In this document: one piece after another, positions 6,174 to 6,973 of the stretch
Position numbering within the stretch: the first letter of the stretch is position 1
How the letters are laid out: each line of letters begins with the position of its first letter
Source of the DNA: an uncultured bacterium
GTDB taxonomy: Bacteria > Planctomycetota > Planctomycetia > Pirellulales > UBA1268
NCBI GenBank assembly: GCA_937959175.1
Contig: CALGAS010000150.1
Span: 1-6,973, forward strand
Direction: 5' to 3'
DNA: 6,973 bases
Made by a program: the position numbers and the translations under genes
The notes under the pieces: model-generated
Databases searched by the model: none
The model's input: the letters and a program-made list of their open reading frames with translations, nothing else
Told to the model about the DNA's origin: nothing

Positions 6174-6647
6174 TCAGTCGCGCGACTCGAGTGAAAATTC
6201 GACGCTCAGTCCGCCGGGCTCGATCGTCGCCTCCAGGCCGCTCGTTGCCGGGTCTGCATAGCGGCGGGGGATGGCCGACTTCGGCTGGCTGGCCGGCGTG
6301 ACCGACGAGTCCTCGAGGCCGAAGTCGTCGGCCTTGATGCCCTCGATGATCATCTTTGAGATCGCCACCCGGTGGCGGCCGGGCACCGCGCCGTCGCCAC
6401 GCGTGAAGGTGCTGAGGCTGAACTGGCCGGAGGCATCGGTGCTGCCCCGGGCGGGCACGCCTCCCTCAGTCGGCTCGAAGAGCACCGACGCATCGGCCAC
6501 CGGCTTGCCGTCGAGGAGCACCGTGCCTGAGACCGGCGCGGTAGCCGGCTTCGAGCCACCGCATCCGCTCCCGACAAGCATCAGGCAGGCCGGGAACAGG
6601 AACCGGAAAAACACCGTCCCGCCTCGGCCGTGAGAAATCGCCGTCAT
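6174..6647 (-). CDS. Small exported lipoprotein with a CarboxypepD_reg-like domain
   Basis: A 157-residue protein. Basic residues (R8, R15) precede a hydrophobic stretch (16-27) ending in VGSGC (25-29). Cys29 is the likely lipidated residue, although Gly at -3 is a poor lipobox match, so lipid attachment is probable rather than certain. The mature part starts with GGSK and then VSGTVLLDGKPVADASVLFEP (39-59), TDASGQFSLSTF (70-81) and GRHRVAISK (90-98). This is the layout of carboxypeptidase-regulatory-like beta-sandwich domains, very common in planctomycete lipoproteins that sit beside DUF1559 genes. No enzymatic residues are evident; a structural or binding role is likely. Its ATG (6645-6647) overlaps the stop of the DUF1559 gene as ATGA, which implies translational coupling. 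A GGTGA in the 3' end of the upstream gene may serve as its ribosome binding site. It converges on the gene ending at 6149 with a 24-base gap. Confidence 0.92.
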   Translation of the reverse strand: MTAISHGRGGTVFFRFLFPACLMLVGSGCGGSKPATAPVSGTVLLDGKPVADASVLFEPTEGGVPARGSTDASGQFSLSTFTRGDGAVPGRHRVAISKMIIEGIKADDFGLEDSSVTPASQPKSAIPRRYADPATSGLEATIEPGGLSVEFSLESRD

Positions 6648-6973
6648 GGGATCGTCACCGCCTGCCGGTCGGCCTTGGCCCCGAGCCGCTGAAAGAGCAC
6701 ATGGTCGATCGTGTCGGGAAGGAAGTGGACGCTGCCGTCGCCGAAGGCGAACGAGGCGCCACCGACGTGGCGGGAGCGGAAGCCGAGTTCGTAGTTCCAG
6801 TTCCAGGGATTGCGGCAGCCGTCGCTGCTGTCCCAGTCGCAGGTGTCGGTGTTGATGGGCACCAGGGTGCTTGTCAGCCCCTGGCCGCTGTTGCTCCGCA
6901 GCCAGCCGCGGGAGTGGTGGGCGCCGCAGGCGGGGCGGGTCTCGCCCCAGAAGATCGTGTTGGAGAGGCCGTC
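6644..6973 (-). CDS. DUF1559 protein, C-terminal part (runs off the window)
   Basis: The last 109 codons of a gene whose start lies beyond the right edge; the frame stays open to base 6973. The visible part begins DGLSNTIFWGETRP and ends with RHVGGASFAFGDGSVHFL. It contains the H-x9-DG motif (His, nine residues, Asp-Gly) that defines the C-terminus of the DUF1559 family, together with the upstream (D)GxSNTI-(G)E segment. Full-length members are usually about 300-350 residues. They begin with a type IV pilin-like N-terminal cleavage/methylation signal and are greatly expanded in planctomycetes; their role is unknown, with exported or surface structures suspected. A CxW...GC...WNWNYE segment with two Cys precedes the motif. 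The stop overlaps the start of the lipoprotein gene, so both are translated from one message. Confidence 0.95.
   Translation of the reverse strand, partial: DGLSNTIFWGETRPACGAHHSRGWLRSNSGQGLTSTLVPINTDTCDWDSSDGCRNPWNWNYELGFRSRHVGGASFAFGDGSVHFLPDTIDHVLFQRLGAKADRQAVTIP

Noticed and set aside
6176..6187. 12-bp perfect palindrome AGTCGCGCGACT at the end of the lipoprotein gene
   Set aside because: It covers the last codons and part of the stop of a coding sequence and is followed by no T-tract. In GC-rich DNA a single palindrome of this length is likely chance.

Overview
The window is GC-rich, densely coding DNA from a bacterium. The gene content points to the phylum Planctomycetes, probably the Pirellulaceae or a relative (family-level placement is inference). 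The strongest markers are a DUF1559 protein end with the H-x9-DG motif, a small lipoprotein with a carboxypeptidase-regulatory-like fold coupled to it, a Hanks-type Ser/Thr kinase with a large region beyond its membrane helix, and a small membrane protein with an 'xYLVRVEPDL...F(T)SD(V/I)P' segment that I associate with planctomycetes. There are no tRNA, rRNA, CRISPR, transposase or phage genes.

Layout. A rho-independent terminator (26-55) closes a gene lying left of the window. Three plus-strand genes follow with short gaps: an unknown probably exported protein (79-558), a single-domain rhodanese (605-937) and a four-helix membrane protein (977-1420). They converge on a minus-strand pair read from right to left: a NarL/LuxR-type response regulator (4247 to 3612), then 33 bases later a 702-residue Ser/Thr kinase (3578 to 1470). 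A 140-base divergent promoter region separates the regulator from a plus-strand AI-2E family transporter (4388-5554). After a 127-base gap with an inverted repeat comes a small membrane-anchored protein (5682-6149). It converges on a minus-strand operon of a DUF1559 protein (only its C-terminus is in the window) and a small lipoprotein, joined by an ATGA stop/start overlap.

Function. The regulator-kinase pair looks like a signalling unit: an Asp-phosphorylated DNA-binding protein beside a transmembrane Ser/Thr kinase, with no histidine kinase in view. The kinase has a tandem HADS(L/P)E repeat at its N-terminus and about 300 residues of beta-rich, probably periplasmic sequence that could act as a sensor. 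The DUF1559 protein and lipoprotein are typical planctomycetal exported proteins of unknown role. The first gene has three SPR-containing segments spaced exactly 29 residues apart, which suggests a repeat protein not matching any family I recognise. I see no clear new defence or mobile system. The most distinctive material is the regulator-kinase operon and the unknown repeat protein.
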